Shown here: positions 1-10,955 of the stretch, in pieces
Layout of the letters: the number at the start of each line of letters is the position of its first letter
Position numbering within the stretch: the stretch's first letter is position 1
Made by a program: the position numbers and the translations under genes
Notes under the pieces: generated by a model
What the model was told of the DNA's origin: nothing
Databases searched by the model: none
The model's input: only the letters and a program-made list of their open reading frames with translations
DNA from: Acestrorhynchus altus
Lineage: Eukaryota > Chordata > Actinopteri > Characiformes > Acestrorhynchidae
DNA length: 64,000 nucleotides
Reading direction: 5' to 3'
NCBI GenBank assembly: GCA_034509495.1
Contig: CM067525.1
Coordinates: 965,348 to 1,029,347, forward strand

Positions 1-246
1 CTTTCACCCTGATCTTCAATGATCAGGACCCCACAGGACCACCACAGAGCAGCTGCTATGTGGGTGGTGGGTCATTCTCTGCACTGCAGTCACACTGACA
101 TGGTGGTGGTGTGTTAGTGTGTGTTGCTGGTACGAGTGGATCAGACGCAGCAGTGCTGCTGGAGTGTTTAAACACTGTGTCCACTCACTGTCCACTCTAT
201 GAGACACTCCTACCGAGTGTCTCCACCTTGTAGATGTAAAGTCATT
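1..246 (+). repeat. Foldback repeat (family PAL), copy 1, cut by the window edge
   Basis: It begins inside the characteristic end (ATCTTCAATGATCAGGA), runs through the first arm (GTGTTAGTGTGTGTTGCTGG, then GTTTAAACAC) and enters the core (GTCCACTCACTGTCCACTC, CCGAGTGTCTCCACC). It then breaks off into unrelated sequence. At least seven other sites in this window carry the same blocks. No coding capacity is convincing; it behaves like a non-autonomous DNA element. Confidence 0.75.
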
Positions 247-764
247 ATATTGTATCAGAATTATATGAGACATGGACCAATAAAAATGCTCCAATATGAT
301 TTTTCGTGAAGTGTCACGTATTGAAAGATGAGGAGGTTTGTTTATTCTCCTGTGGCGTCACCGTTTTGAAGATATGAGGTTTCAGAACGACACCCTTTAC
401 TTGCTGTAGTCTTCAGTATCACTGTGTTATTTTCACTCTAAGTCAGTAAACGTGCAGGTGTGGATGAAGCACCAGCACCTCCAGGCAGGGTCTCGCCTCG
501 TGGTTATTAATGTTGAATGAAGTTTGACTTGCTGCTAAATTGCGTAAAGGCACACAAGGACAACCGGCGCCACGGTAACAATAAAGTCGACCTTGCTTAC
601 ACCCCTGTGTTATTTCGAGTGTGTTAATGGAAGTGTAAACGGTTTACTGTCAACCGAAATCAACATTTCTATCAGGGCTGGAGGGCCTGTGTGTATGTTT
701 TGATATGTGGAGGGTGTATTAGAACCTCTCGTTCAGAAAGGAGGTTCCAGGTTAAAGTCTGACG
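247..764. other. Unique sequence, nothing recognised
   Basis: There is no open frame of note, no repeat block and no RNA-like structure that I can see. Confidence 0.4.
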
Positions 765-1062
765 ACACATCAGTGCTGCTCGAGTGTTTAAACACCGTGT
801 CCACTCCCTGTCCACTCTATTAGACACTCCTTGTGTTGGACGTCCTCTAGTCCTCTTCATCAGTGCTCACAGGACGCTGCCCACAGGACGCTGTCGGCTG
901 GATGTTTCTGGTTGGTGGACTGTTCTCGGTCCAGCAGTGACACTGAGGGGTTTAAACACTCCAGCAGCACTGCTGTGTCTGATCCACTCGTACCAGCAAC
1001 ACACACTAACACACCACCACCATGTCAGTGTGACTGCAGTGCTGAGAATGACCCACCACCCA
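765..1062 (+). repeat. PAL foldback repeat, copy 2 (core plus right arm)
   Basis: It carries the arm-core junction GTTTAAACACCG, the core with ACAGGACGCTGCCCACAGG and GGTTGGTGGACTGTTCTC, then the inverted right arm with GTTTAAACACTCCAGCAG and ACACACTAACACACCACC. The first arm is reduced to about 25 bases. Part of the core after GACACTCC is deleted compared with copies 4 and 7. Confidence 0.75.
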
Positions 1063-2889
1063 ATCTTTGAAATAAGAGTTTGTGTTTGTGGTTTAGGTTT
1101 GTACTAAATAATAAAGTAAGCAAAGCTGATCGAGTGCTTATCAATAATTCAAACCAATAATTCTCAACAAGGTTTCAGAAGCCGAGGCTAATTTGAGGGT
1201 TATGCGGTTCTGTCGGAACAGGCCCGGCGGCATCTTTCATACTCGGAACTAACAAGACCAGAGCTCTACTTCTACACCGTCCTGCAGCCCGGCTATTAAA
1301 TTCCAGCCTACTATTTTCATATATATCTCCCTTTAGTTCAGGCCTCCAGCTCCACGCTTGGGCATCAACAGCTTTGTTTTCCTTTTGCGTTTATTTACAG
1401 GGCTTGTGAATGTGACAGGCAAAGGGATTTAAATAGAATCAGTGGGCAGTCACAAAGATGCATGCCTATCTGTCGTCCTGCTGCAAATCAAATGCGATTG
1501 TGAAGGTTGGTGAATTCTGGAATTTAGGACAGTAGAATTGCAGCTTGTGGTGCACATCTAATCATAGTTCATTTGTCATCACCAGTAACACTCACCCTAT
1601 ACAGGGATATCGGTCAGTGCTGGGCTTCCAGTACTTACTGGGCAGAAGGAGTAAAGCCCGCATCTTTAACAGAACTGCGTGAAAGCTTCAGTGAAAGTTC
1701 TACCAGTGGATGCAAATGCCACGCCCCCCCCCACCCCCCCCCCCCCCTTTCTCAATCGCCTGCCCACCTGTCTTTAATTTTCTCAAGTTAAATCTATGTC
1801 AAGAGGCTTTTAATGTCATTCCATCTGAGTATGAGCACAAAGTGGAATTACATTCCTCTAGAACAGGGGGCGGAGCCAATCTGTCCCGTTTTAAAACAGA
1901 ATCAAACCTCTGAGCCACTGAAGGTTGCTGTGCAGACTGATGGTCACAAAGCAACACCTGACAATAATGAAGCCCAGGCTCAAATCCATTTAAAACTCGA
2001 AATGGATCAGTACACACCAAGCTGATTGGCTCATTTTGTTAAAAGGCGGGACTTTATCTGTAACCAAAAATGCGATTGGAACCATTTTTGTTGATCATGT
2101 TGTGGATTTGTGTCAATCGGCTTGAAGGGCTGGACTTTATCTGTAAACGCACTGCTGTGGAGCTGCAAGAGGGCAATTAAAAAGCCAGATATGATCATGA
2201 TTACATATGATGACACAATAAATAACACCATGCTAATGTTTTAATGTGGTGAAATAACATTGATCGTCAGTCACAGCTTTCATGTCGTTCATGTTCCGCT
2301 GGGTGACCTTCAGACATTTCTGGAGCAGAAACTGAAGAGAATTGACTGTAACGAAGCTGATTTAAGAAACCGTAAACTGAAGGTCATCACTGTCAAATAT
2401 ATATTTTCATGAATGTTCTGCAAGAAGAATAATTACAATGATTCACAGACTGTAATAACGGTGTAAGATATTCTCTCGCCAGATAACGCAGGGAGGAACA
2501 TTGTGTTTCCATAACAGCAACATTGCAGAAATAACTTCAGCCACGGAGCGATGAACTCACAGTTAGAAACTCAACTCTGAAGTAACGATAAGTGACAAAG
2601 CGCTCTGGGACGCTTGCACTTCAAATGCTTATGCGCAGTCGTCGTGATAAGTGAGATAAACAGATGTGAAAGTGATCTCGGTCTCCGCTCCTGGCTGTTT
2701 TGTCCACAATCACGTCACTTTGGCGGAACACCCTATGGCGTCTCTGTGTGGGCAGTTTGAATCAACTGGCTTTTCAGAAGAACCCATTGTTGGGTTTCTG
2801 TCCCACATGTTAGATTTGTTAGTCCCCGACGCATGTTATGGAAATGTATGTACACTCATCATGAAAAGAATACCAACTACACTGGTGCC
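1063..2889. other. Mostly unique sequence with a poly-C tract
   Basis: It holds a C-rich homopolymer-like run at about 1725-1747. Otherwise I see no supported gene. Short open frames here have no recognisable motif. Confidence 0.35.
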
Positions 2890-3208
2890 AAGCAGCAGTT
2901 TGTCTTCAGTGACGAGTCCCGCTTCTGGCTTGGTGGAGATGAGCAATGAATCCATCTGTGGTCAGCACCAAGATCAACGGTTTTTCCAGAAGGTCTGTTG
3001 TGATGGTGTGGGTGCAGTTTTGATGTCAGATCACCTTTGATCTTCATTACAGACACTTTAACAGACCAGCGTTACGTTAATGAGGTTCTGCAACCACCTT
3101 TTCTGAACACACACTCCGGTGCTCTGTTCCAACAGGACAACGCTCGTCCACATACTGCTCTCGTCTTGGAGACGTGGTCACTCGCATCTCCAGACCATTT
3201 TTAGTTAC
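2890..3208 (+). pseudogene. Tc1-like transposase relic (family B), N-terminal catalytic part
   Basis: In shifting frames the plus strand gives FSDESRFWLGG, which holds the first catalytic aspartate. It then gives ITDTLTDQRYVNEVLQP and LFQQDNARPHTA, which holds the second aspartate of the Tc1/mariner DDE triad. An in-frame stop follows GGDEQ, so the copy is dead. The glutamate region is missing here but present in other family B copies in the window. Confidence 0.8.
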
Positions 3209-4145
3209 TATTCTACTTTTACCATCATGCCCCCAAACCCACACCTATGATGTTTGGTTGATTTTGGACCTTTCAGCTCACAGGAACCTGGAATGAGACC
3301 CAGTGTTCTTTATGAAAACAAGAGTGGTTCTACTGCGGCATTGCTCTAAGAACCATTTGAAGATACGGCACAGAAAATGCATTATCCTGTCTGTCTTCAC
3401 TGATAGCCTGTCTGGATCCCGACGTGAAATTTAAACTGCTTTTATGAGCTTGTATTACAATCAAGGCGTTCATGCATACGGTTAATTCCGCTGGTGTGAC
3501 AGGCCGTCGCTTTGCTCTGCTTTTTCCTGAGCAATGGCTTTGCTGTGTGTTTTCTGACATTGAGAACTTACAGCACTCGTGTGGGGGTTCACCTTTGCGC
3601 CCGGGGCGTGTAGGCAGCACTTTTATCAGCCTGCTGTATCTCCGAAAGGCGAAGGCGGCTGCAGCCATTTTTTACGATCCCCCGGTGCTGCGATAATGTC
3701 ATTAATCTCAGTGGTCCCTGAGCCCGAGGTGTTCTTTCGCACGTTAGAGTGAACGTCGTTAGTCATCGTCATGCGCTCGCACTCGCGCGGCTGTGCACAC
3801 ACAACGTAAACAACACACAGACACAGATAAGACGGCATTAACACCTGAGAAGTGCTTAGTTTTCAATTCCGTCTGCTGTGTGTGGTCCATCAACCTGGAG
3901 CTGGTCTTTTTTTAGGGTAATTTTTAAAGGTGTCAATGAAGGAGGAGGAATGATCTATAAGAACTGTGATGATCTGGAAATAACCACGACAATCCTTTAC
4001 GATCTCTTCAAGGATAAACAGGGCAACTTCAAGACCATTAAAGCATACCAGTCAACCAGGATCTTCTGATTGGTGGAAGGTTTAGAAACCAGAGTAAGAA
4101 ACCAGTAAAAATTGCATTTCCATGCACTCAGTAACCTGTTCCAAT
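3209..4145. other. Unique sequence with a small dispersed-repeat scrap
   Basis: At 3300-3362 a stretch with AAACAAGAGTGGTTCTACT and AAGAACCATTTGAAG resembles small fish dispersed repeats built on GGTTCT and AGAACC. The block at 3420-3700 looks unique and GC-balanced and might be conserved non-coding DNA. No gene is supported. Confidence 0.3.
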
Positions 4146-5080
4146 CAGACAATAATCAGACAGGGTTCTTTGAAACCAGATATTAATATTAAAGACATAC
4201 GGGGGTGTTAATATCTCCTCTTAGATCAGTGAAAGGTCTAGAGATCTGATAAAGAATCCAATAAAGAAGGCATGGTTACTACAGGAAATGGATCACGTAA
4301 ATGGCATAGATTTCTTAGATTAGAGTAGAATCTGATTATATTCTAAACCGTGTAAACCTGGAATTTTCTAATTATCTGATTACCCATGTAAACATTACAA
4401 CTCGCAAAATCCGATTACGTAAACATGCAGATTTTAATTCGGTCTCAATCCGATTTCTTCAGTGCATATTTAATAATCTGATAACTTGTTTACAGGCACA
4501 TACATCAGATAATAAGAATCAATAACTCAGTTATCTGATTATCCACTAAGGTCTAGAAATCTGTAGAAGAAATCTGATACAGCTGGATTTGATCTCAGTT
4601 GTCTGATTTCTCAGCACACGTACGTATATAGCTTCCTCTGATATTTGGTCTGATCAAGGGAAGAGTATTCAACACTAACCAACTGGATGAACCAGCACGG
4701 ACTCCACCTTCCTCCTGAGTGTGGATGGATCATCTGATTACCCAAGTAACTGTAAACTTCCACATTTTAATCCAATCATAAGTGGTTTTCTGCAGATTTC
4801 TGATTATTGAAGTGTTTGTGTAAGAGTGTATTTACATGCAGTCAAATCTGACTATTGCACTAAAAAACAGCATCAGTTTTCTAGAACTTACTTTGATCTA
4901 AGAAATCAGAGTATGCTGTTTACATGAGTAATCAGATAACGACAGAAATCTGATTAAGATGCATGAGTGCATGTACTGCAGGAATCTGATTTAGTGGTGC
5001 ATACATACTCTTTACCAGTCTGATCATTACATGACTCATGTCAACCTGGAGTTTCCCCGTTATCTGATTATCCACGTTTG
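4146..5080. repeat. Degenerate array of ATCTGATTA-type motifs
   Basis: The block contains some fifteen to twenty variants of (A/T)ATCTGAT(T/A), often followed within 10-20 bases by ATGTAAACA or GTTTACA. Examples are near 4330, 4375, 4489, 4536, 4574, 4733, 4798, 4949, 4983 and 5060. The spacing is irregular, so this is a decayed dispersed repeat or minisatellite rather than a clean tandem array. A smaller patch of the same motifs lies at about 29810-29930. Confidence 0.55.
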
Positions 5081-5194
5081 TGCAAACGCAAGGAAGGTAA
5101 ACACAACACGTCCATGTGCTGGGAAACACACAGGAGAACAAAACAAGGCAAACAGAGATGGACAAGGAACCAGACAAGAGCATAACACACAAAT

Positions 5195-5262
5195 TGTCTC
5201 CTCCAGAAGGAGGTGTGGGGTTGCAGCGCTGTTGGGAAGGAAGGGAACGGTTATCAGGATCA
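5195..5262 (-). mobile_element. End fragment of a Tc1-like family B element
   Basis: TCCAGAAGGAGGTGTGGGG followed by CTGTTGGGAAGGAAG and ATCAGGATCAATAA matches the terminal part seen at 45271 and 11670. Only the end survives. Confidence 0.6.
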
Positions 5263-5299
5263 ATAAACGATTAGAACCTGCTGGACTGATGGGGTTCTT

Positions 5300-5385
5300 C
5301 AGGCTGTTAAAGAGTTTCACTGACCCTAAAAGAGAGCCCTGTGGGACCCCACAAGATATACCATTCACCAACGGTTCTTCTTTAG
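5300..5385 (-). pseudogene. LINE reverse-transcriptase scrap
   Basis: The minus strand reads NGISCGVPQGSLLGSVKLF. This is the GxPQGS motif block of non-LTR retrotransposon reverse transcriptases, normally continuing as PQGSxLGPLLF. The following YxDD block is absent. No target duplication could be found, and the clade cannot be assigned from so little. Confidence 0.6.
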
Positions 5386-5994
5386 GGTTAAGAACCGAAT
5401 ACTAAACGGTGAGTCCAGTCCGATGCCAAATGACCCAGGTCGGGTTGTTCTCAAGCCAGCATTTTTAGAGCGTGTAGGCAGTGTGTAAGCAATTAGACGA
5501 TTTACTGCAGGGTCCTCAATAACGCTGTTTATTTGATCAGACTCACTGAGTACCTGAGAACCGCTGGACTGATTGGGTTGGTGAAAGTCAGAGAGGCCGT
5601 TAAACTGAAGAATTACACTTGAGTTCCCATTTACCCCCTACACACCTTAATTACTTCCAGTCACCTTCAACTGGGTGAACTGCTGGTGGAGCAGAATTTT
5701 AAGGCTGTTATATGTTTGCTTTGGTGTTGGATTACAACACCAAAACCGACCGCGCTCGACTGATACCCACAGTTCAAACGGACACCGATTGAAAGAAGCT
5801 TGTTTCCTCTAATTAAAGAGTGTATGTTCTTAAAAAAGAGCGGTTTTAAATGAGCGTTAATGAAGATCCAAGAAACATGACTTATTCTGATTAAGAGAAT
5901 CTAGAAACAGCAACAGTAGAACCATCGTGTTTCCTTTAGAGCCTTTTAGTCTTTATGCTTCCCTGTTGATTAGCTCTGCACATACAGACCAGCT
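5386..5994. other. Unique sequence, nothing recognised
   Basis: There is no supported gene. GCTGGACTGAT at about 5572 repeats a phrase near 5280, hinting at a duplicated scrap of the adjacent relic. Confidence 0.3.
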
Positions 5995-6560
5995 TAAGCT
6001 CTGTGATGTTGGTGGGTTTCCTCCATGAACTGCTCCTTCAGGTCCTTCCACAACATCTCTACTGGATTAAGATCAGAACTTTGACTGGGTGCTTCCAGAA
6101 CATTACCTTTATTCTTCTTCAAGCATTCTTCAGTAGAATCACTTGTACTTGGGTCATTGTCTTTCTGCATGACCCACATTCGCTCAGATTCAGCTCACAG
6201 ACAGATGTCCTGACCCTTTCCTTTAGAATTTGCTGGGATAGTTCAGAATTTATTGTTCCATGAATAAGGGCAAGTCATCCTAGATGGAGCAAAATGGGGG
6301 CAGACCTTGATACTACCACCACTATGTTTCACAGATGGGATGTTCTTTTAAATGCTGCTCACCACTGTTCAGTGTTCTCCTGACAGTGGAATCAGGAACA
6401 TTAACATTATCTAATGTGAGAAAGACCTTTAGGTGATTAGAAGTTCTCTTGGGTTCCTTTGTGAGCTGGTGGACTGTTCCACACCTTGCTCTTGGTGTGA
6501 TCTTTGGTGGTGGAGCACTCCTGGGGACGGTCATAATGGTCCTGAATCTCCTCCATCTGT
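5995..6560 (-). mobile_element. Tc1-like element (family C), internally deleted
   Basis: Reading the minus strand, the right part gives a helix-turn-helix region with KITPRARCGTVHQLTKEPK and NVPDSTVRRTLN, as in Tc1-type DNA-binding domains. The left part gives MQKDNDPSTSDST (second catalytic aspartate) and SSDLNPVEMLWKDLKEQF (catalytic glutamate). The segment with the first aspartate is deleted and frames are broken, so this is an inactive relic. A related copy lies at 35803-36502. Confidence 0.8.
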
Positions 6561-6731
6561 ACTGGTAAACATCATGTTCAGGTACATATGAGGTTATTAT
6601 TCATAATCATTTACGCTGCGTGTTCTCGCCGTGCTTCATGAACAGTGGATGCCCTTCATGTTTTAATGGCGCAGAGAAGCTGTTCTCCTTGCCATGTACC
6701 TTTGATGTGCCTGCACAGTATACTCCAATCC
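6561..6731. other. Short unique stretch
   Basis: Nothing is recognised between the Tc1 relic and the microsatellite pair. Confidence 0.3.
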
Positions 6732-6861
6732 TGTGTGTGTGTGTGTGTGTGTGTGTGTCTGTGTGTGTGTGTGTGTCTCTGCGTGAGCTTAGTTGCAGGT
6801 TAAGGGCAGGGCGGCAGCCGTCGACTTACTGCCTCTTTCATCCTGACATACCCTGAGGCGG

Positions 6862-6901
<40 letters not shown>

Positions 6902-6923
6902 GCACACTCACACACACACACAC
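6732..6923. repeat. Opposed TG and CA microsatellites
   Basis: A TG array at about 6732-6776 is followed after some 85 bases by a CA array at 6863-6923 with minor interruptions. On one strand the two are complementary and could pair as a hairpin. Confidence 0.9.
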
Positions 6924-7399
6924 TATCCCCATTTCTACACAAAGAGAGAGCGGAAAGGAGAGAAATTTAACAGCTTTTTCCTCAGAGAACATCAGTAGAA
7001 CCGATTAAAAAGCTCCGCTTCACATCTTTCATGGTCTAGTACGGGTCTAAAATCACCCGGGCTTTTCTTATCATCGTTCACAAACACTCTTTTCACTCAG
7101 CTCTGATATCTGTGCACAAGGGAGCCAAAGCTATCAACGTTCAGGGTTTTTTACGTTGCGGTTCCACAAGAAACTCTCGTAATCAACCTGCACCGGTTTG
7201 GTGGGTTTGCTTCTTTGGATTCACACTGAAGACTGATGAAGCACAAATCCCACCAATTAGCAGCCGGTAAAGCGCTTTAGACCGTATTCATAATTGAATC
7301 ATCTGTTGAGACACTTCGTTTAGAAACTGGTTGTGGAGAAACTGGGGTGTGGTTCCACTGTATTGCGTTCCACTAAACCAAAGGAACGTTTGACCAATG
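6924..7399. other. Unique sequence, nothing recognised
   Basis: No supported coding, RNA or repeat feature was seen. Confidence 0.35.
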
Positions 7400-7845
7400 T
7401 GGACTGCCAGCAAGAGGGGAGAGAACAATCTAGAGCAATGTGGTGGGAAAGAGGGAATGAGGAACACTGGAAAACAGTATGAATTCCATGTTCACACACT
7501 TTCAGGAATGTTCTTCAAAGTTCTCTTTCCTACCATCATGTTCTGGAGTGAGTGACTGGGAGAGAGTGTCCTAAGACGTCAAATAAGGAGAACGCTTTAG
7601 CAATAGTGTGGGTGAGAAGAACAATGTGAATGGGAGAACCCACTGAAGAACAAACTAACATTGTAATGAAGGTAGGTCCAGTGTGGAACATTCTAGAACA
7701 GTGAGTATGAGTGGGGAAGAACCATATTCACGGTGGAACCATCCTCTGGTCAAACTTTGTGAATCAATATCGGATCATTCAAACAAAGATTGATTTTAAT
7801 CGAAATGGTTTTAAATGTTCTCCCCTCTAACACAGTGTTCTAGAT

Positions 7846-7994
7846 CAGTGTTTCTCAACCCTGGTTCTGAAGGCACCCCTACACTTAATAGTTAACACTC
7901 AGCTGGTTGGTTGAATCAGGCGTTTTGGGAACAGGGACATCACAAAAGATATGCAGGGTAAGGGTGCCTCCAGGAACAGAGTAGAGAAACACTG
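7846..7994. mobile_element. hAT-type miniature element with perfect 8-bp target duplication
   Basis: The 149-bp element starts CAGTGTTTCTCAACCCTGG and ends with its imperfect complement (GAGTAGAGAAACACTG). It is flanked on both sides by TTCTAGAT (7838-7845 and 7995-8002). An 8-bp duplication, CAGTG termini and the target core TCTAGA are hallmarks of hAT transposons. There is no coding capacity, so it must have been mobilised in trans. Confidence 0.85.
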
Positions 7995-8654
7995 TTCTAG
8001 ATTGTGTATGGAAGGGAGATGCAGTCCTAGAACAGTGAATGAGTGAAATTCTAGCATCTATAATCAACCTGCACTGCTTTAATCCGATCAGCCTTTCCTG
8101 CCCCTGGTGACTTCCATCCTCTGATTGTCCTACAGCGTGTCCCCAGTGTACTTCATACCCGATTAAGGTTCTGCAAAGTCACTCTCATTAACCCCCGTCT
8201 GAGCCATCAGGTCATTTATTCTACCCCTGCCTTCCTCTTATATACTGACCTGTACTGTACATCTTGGGGTCACTGGGTTCCGTTAAAGGATTTGCTGCTG
8301 ATGTGATTATTAATTTGCCATAATGCATTATAGGTCAGTCTGAGGTGAGAAGGGAGACCTGCGGGTGGGTCATAATTAAGCTGCCAGGTGTCCACCCGAT
8401 GAGGGGGACGAGTCGGAACCTCGGGAAAGTGGGAATTGTATCCCAATTAGAATCCCAACTTTAAACAGGGACGAAAGTTTCACATCTAACAGCGTGGCTT
8501 ACATCTCCCAAACTACAATTAGGAACCACATACACTAGGATTGAGGTCTGAGAACACACAAGAACATCTTGGAACAGGGAGAACATTCTAGAGCCTGGCA
8601 CACCACCACTGTGTTTTAGTATGAATAAAGAGAACGCCGCATGGAAGGAACCAT

Positions 8655-8705
8655 TGTACATTTACATTTATGGCATTTAGCAGACACCCTTATCTAGAGC
8701 GACTT
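8655..8705 (+). repeat. Fragment of a widespread fish dispersed repeat
   Basis: TTATGGCATTTAGCAGACA, then CCTTATCTAGAGCGACTTA, match a sequence I recall as very common in teleost genomes at the ends of dispersed elements. I cannot name the family with certainty. Confidence 0.5.
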
Positions 8706-8882
8706 AAAAAAGTGCTTTGCTGTAGAACAGTAGAACTGTGTAGAGATGAACACTCTAGCTGTAGCACTGTGGAAGAGGTGGAGAACATTCTAGACCAGTA
8801 TAGACAAGAGGAGAACCTTCTAGATAAATAACAGATGGGTACAGAGTGAATATGAACTAAAGCACTGTGGAGAAGTCTAGAT

Positions 8883-9034
8883 CCTCCAGGGTTTAACTCC
8901 ACCCCAAATCTAACCCCATCAGCCAATCAAGAACTTCTGAAGGCAGTGATTAGCTGGAGCAGGTGGGCTGGATTAGGGTTGGATCTAACATCTGCTGGAA
9001 AGTATCTCTCCAGGACAAGGGCTGGTGACTGCTG
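8883..9034. mobile_element. hAT-like miniature element, second family, left end eroded
   Basis: It shares TTTAACTCCACCC, AATCAAGAACTTCTGAA and GGATTAG blocks with the copy at 9270-9440. Its right end is CCAGGACAAGGGCTGGTGAC. It is flanked by GTCTAGAT on the left and TTCTAGAA on the right, both with the TCTAGA core but with changed outer bases. Confidence 0.6.
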
Positions 9035-9269
9035 TTCTAGAACCTTCAATCACACAGGTATGGTACATCAAAACACTGTTTTAATAAATTGATTTATTGT
9101 AGAACATTGTGAGAGAATGTTCTAAAGCACTGTGGAAGAGATCAAGGACATCCAAGACCAGTGTGAACATGTGGAGAACATTCTAGAGCCTCTTAGTAGT
9201 CACACATACGTATAGGACATTGAAAAAGTGAGTATGAATTTTGTGTTCATGGAGGAGAGCATTCTAGAT

Positions 9270-9440
9270 CAGCAGTCACAGCTATCTTCCTGCAGGTTTC
9301 AACTCCACCCTACATCTTCTACCCTAATCCATTCACCAAATCAAGAACTTCTGAACGCAGCGATTAACTGGAGTAGGTTGGGTGGATTAGAGTTAGTCTA
9401 CAGGAAGGTAGCCCTCCAGGAGCAGGGTTGGTGATGAATG
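9270..9440. mobile_element. hAT-like miniature element, second family
   Basis: It starts CAGCAGTCACAGC and ends with CCTCCAGGAGCAGGGTTGG plus a few bases. TTCTTCCTGCAGG-like and CTACAGGAAGGTAG sub-terminal blocks are inverted. It is flanked by TTCTAGAT (9262-9269) and TTCTAGGT (9441-9448), a 7-of-8 target duplication. Confidence 0.65.
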
Positions 9441-9974
9441 TTCTAGGTTTCCACCAACATATATAGAACCTGAAAAGTTTGTTCACAGAACCAAAGATTC
9501 CACTAAACATGGGCAGGTTCACTAAAAGAACACCAAGGTTCAAGAACCAAAGTATTATTTGGTGGAAAAGGATCAGAATGCTTCATGGAACCTTCAAGAA
9601 ACCCTTGTCCTGTTATTGAAGGATCTATGAAGCACCTTCAGATGTTCCTCCACAGTTTCAAATTGAAGGACCTCCAAACATAACCCAAGGATCTTGTAGA
9701 AAGTGTTCTAGAGCCTCCAGGTCACAGTTGTGAACGTATGGTACAGCAAATTGGTTCGGTTGTTGGGTCGGTTGTTGGGTCGGGGCCTCTTGGTCGTCCA
9801 TTCTGCAGTGGTCTCTCCTCGTTCTGCCCTCTCGCGTTGTGTTTATTGTAGGGGATTTTCTAGCCAGAGACACTGTAATGTGCAGAACCTCTTCACCTCA
9901 CTGATCTGCTTCATGTTAAAGGCACCGACTGCAAATGATTGGCCTCTAATCCGCTTGTACACAACACTGAATTA

Positions 9975-9975
<1 letters not shown>

Positions 9976-10017
<42 letters not shown>

Positions 10018-10089
10018 GTGCATTCACTCTGTCTAAGCTGACAGGGGGCTTTAATGCAGAATGCAAGGGTGTTTATTTTCACACACTGC

Positions 10090-10134
<45 letters not shown>
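9976..10134. repeat. CA microsatellite followed by CT microsatellite
   Basis: A CA array spans 9976-10016 and a TC array spans 10093-10134, with about 76 bases of unique sequence between them. Confidence 0.9.
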
Positions 10135-10138
<4 letters not shown>

Positions 10139-10693
10139 AATCAGAGAAACGCATCGTTCCCAGACTCCGCCTCCGCTGTGGACCGCAGGACTGCTGCTGC
10201 GATGCTTCACGCTGTTCTTCGCGTGGCCTGGGACTAAAGCTCGCCGTTTCCCCTTCGCTCTCGTGTTTGTTAATATTCAAGGTGTGCGGAGACAGTTTAT
10301 GTTAATACACGGCTCGTTCAGTTCTATGCTAATGTAGACACTTGCATCCAAACACATTTGCATTTGTTAGTCCGAAGTTCTGTACGGTGTTTAAAGGTCA
10401 GGTCGTTCACGCTGTAATGCGAGGGTCAGAGTCTGGGCCTCGACCGTACGGAAAACCGATGGAGGGTTATATAGATTTTAAATCTGACGCACTGTATTTT
10501 ACAATGATGTCGGATGTGTTTGACATTTATATGGATGAACAGACGAATAGAAATGCTCTAAAATTAAGGGGGTCATTGCGTCAAAAATTAGAACGACATT
10601 AAAAAGCTCATTCGTCACAATTTCATATTTTACATTCATTACATAAAATAACGTTTTGTTTTACAATTTGGCTTAAAGCTCAGAAATCCAGAA
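10135..10693. other. Unique sequence with an unrecognised 86-codon frame
   Basis: A plus-strand frame runs from 10342 to 10602. Its product contains GYIDFKSDALYFTMMSDVFD and a basic C-terminus, but I recognise no family and see no splice or promoter context. It is most likely a chance frame, so I do not call a gene. Confidence 0.3.
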
Positions 10694-10777
10694 TCTCTCT
10701 CTGTGTCTCTGTGTCTTTCTGTGTCTCTCTGTCTCTCTCTCTCTGTGTCTCTTTGTGTCTCTCTCTGTCTCTCACTG

Positions 10778-10814
<37 letters not shown>

Positions 10815-10873
10815 GTGTGTCTGTCTCTCTCTCTGTGTTTGTCTCTGTCTTTCTCTCTCTCTGTCTCTGTGTG

Positions 10874-10912
<39 letters not shown>

Positions 10913-10955
10913 CTCTCTGTCTCTCTCTCTCTGTCTCTGTCTCTCTCTCTCCCTG
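10694..10955. repeat. Long CT/TG-rich simple repeat
   Basis: About 260 bases of CTCTCTGT-type pyrimidine repeat on the plus strand are broken by TGTG steps. Open frames across it are repeat artefacts. Confidence 0.9.

Larger units (their letters stand above)
7400..9720. repeat. Degenerate array rich in GAACATTCTAGA motifs
   Basis: Variants of GGAGAACATTCTAGA(A/G)C(A/C) recur roughly every 50-150 bases where not interrupted, for example near 7427, 7697, 8589, 8788, 8818, 9180 and 9707. Phrases such as AGCACTGTGGAAGAG and CAGTGTGAA(C/T)ATG also recur. It looks like an old minisatellite. Three hAT-like insertions sit inside it, each at a TCTAGA-type site. Confidence 0.6.

Noticed and set aside
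2666..3040. A 124-codon plus-strand frame
   Set aside because: Its right half lies over the Tc1 transposase relic in the wrong frame. The true transposase residues appear in other frames with stops.
10694..10955. Several open frames of 70-115 codons rich in Leu-Ser or Arg-Glu
   Set aside because: They are translations of a CT/GA simple repeat in different frames, with no real protein composition. The same applies at 24241-24612, 25465-25703, 45863-46608 and 48005-48170.
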